Below are positions 20,202 to 20,557 of a stretch of 20,557 nucleotides of DNA, piece after piece. Source of the DNA: CAZYPU01 sp049642705 (GTDB lineage Bacteria > Omnitrophota > Gorgyraeia > JABMRN01 > RBG-13-46-9); assembly GCA_049642705.1 (NCBI GenBank), contig JBARPB010000083.1, positions 1 through 20,557 of the forward strand. Direction: 5' to 3'. The stretch's first letter is position 1; each line of letters starts with the position of its first letter. A program made the position numbers and the translations under genes. A model generated the notes under the pieces. It saw only the letters and a list, made by a program, of their open reading frames with translations. It was not told where the DNA came from and ran no database searches.

Positions 20202-20557
20202 TTTTTACCTTTGCGGAAGAATTTTTCTCTCAAAAGAAAACTACCTAAACTGCTTTCTAAGGTTCTGAGATGAGGCAAAATAATAGTTGCCGCTGTTTTA
20301 GCCATAGCCAGAGTGGTATCTACTGCTATTTTATTATCGTGTGTTGGAAACTTTGTGTTGCCGTCAATTGCAGAAAAATATCTCGCTATACTAAAATTTG
20401 CTGTGCCTATACCACTATAAATATTAAGCAATTGCTCGTATATGCTTTCATCACGGGTGGTAATGCACCAATATAAACAGTCGCTATACCGTATTCTATC
20501 CCAGCAAGCGGTCTCCAATAAACTGGGAACACCATTTGGCAATATCGCTGTTTCGCA
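20198..20557 (-). CDS. Partial protein of unknown function at the window edge
   Basis: The leftward frame is open to the right edge of the window; 119 residues are visible and the true start is probably outside. A TTG at 20542 is the first possible start inside but has no ribosome site. The visible part has SLLETACWDRIRYSDCLYW, a middle with NIYSGIGTANFSIARYFS, and a basic end LREKFFRKGKK. There is no signal peptide or membrane helix. It is the most upstream gene seen of the leftward operon, and its TGA overlaps the next ATG. I do not recognise it. Confidence 0.65.
   Translation of the reverse strand, partial: CETAILPNGVPSLLETACWDRIRYSDCLYWCITTRDESIYEQLLNIYSGIGTANFSIARYFSAIDGNTKFPTHDNKIAVDTTLAMAKTAATIILPHLRTLESSLGSFLLREKFFRKGKK

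Larger units (their letters stand above)
16057..20557. mobile_element. Phage-satellite-like or plasmid-like island at the tmRNA 3' end
   Basis: From the end of tmRNA to the window edge, gene content changes from housekeeping to element type: a sigma-like protein, a small HTH protein and a D5/SF3 helicase rightward, then five small leftward genes. Base composition appears more AT-rich than the left part. The 3' ends of tmRNA genes are common integration sites. No integrase, capsid or portal gene is visible, and I found no second copy of the tmRNA 3' end in the window, so the right boundary lies outside. The tmRNA terminator at 16072-16103 may belong to the host or be supplied by the island. 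Confidence 0.6.

Overview
The window reads as a bacterial chromosome segment with a mobile island at its right end. It has bacterial SmpB, a tmRNA, a TonB-dependent receptor with a signal peptide and a lipid-A-modification-like gene set, so a diderm bacterium is likely. Several genes are of a type shared with archaea and anaerobes: pyruvoyl arginine decarboxylase, COG2122/UPF0280 and a NIL-ferredoxin. An uncultured anaerobic candidate-phylum bacterium such as Omnitrophota would fit, but that placement is an impression and not a proof.

Left part (1-5.2 kb): the tail of a carbohydrate-binding-like protein, a membrane-anchored protein with a similar beta-rich domain, a ROK-family regulator without its usual zinc motif, HtpX protease, then agmatinase and pyruvoyl arginine decarboxylase (arginine to agmatine to putrescine), then a COG2122/ApbE-like protein. 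A NIL-ferredoxin follows across a palindromic repeat. The COG2122 and NIL-ferredoxin pair is known from homocysteine synthesis in methanogens and sulfate reducers.

Middle (5.2-13.9 kb): pabB and pabC (p-aminobenzoate for folate), a BtuB-like TonB receptor, BioY (biotin uptake), then an ArnT-like glycosyltransferase, a GT2 sugar transferase and a YdjC-type deacetylase, which together look like an aminosugar lipid A modification set. Two copies of the same three-hairpin palindromic element sit at 5155-5339 and 9846-10273. The second carries a small GIY-YIG nuclease gene exactly inside its central hairpin. A further palindrome is inserted in frame within pabB.

Ribosome-rescue block (13.9-16.1 kb): tRNA-Leu(CAG), a Phd/RelE toxin-antitoxin pair under a near-consensus promoter overlapped by a perfect 24-bp palindrome, an 11-residue-repeat lipoprotein, smpB and the tmRNA gene. 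The tmRNA encodes an unusually long predicted tag of 35 residues ending in -LALAW.

Right part (16.06 kb to the edge): an island starting directly at the tmRNA 3' end, more AT-rich to the eye. It has a sigma-like regulator, a structured leader with a terminator, a small MerR-like HTH protein, a D5/SF3 helicase, a repeat-rich non-coding region that may be a replication origin, and a convergent minus-strand operon of five small, mostly membrane or secreted proteins of unknown function. No integrase is visible. The island looks like a phage satellite or integrated plasmid whose other end lies outside the window.
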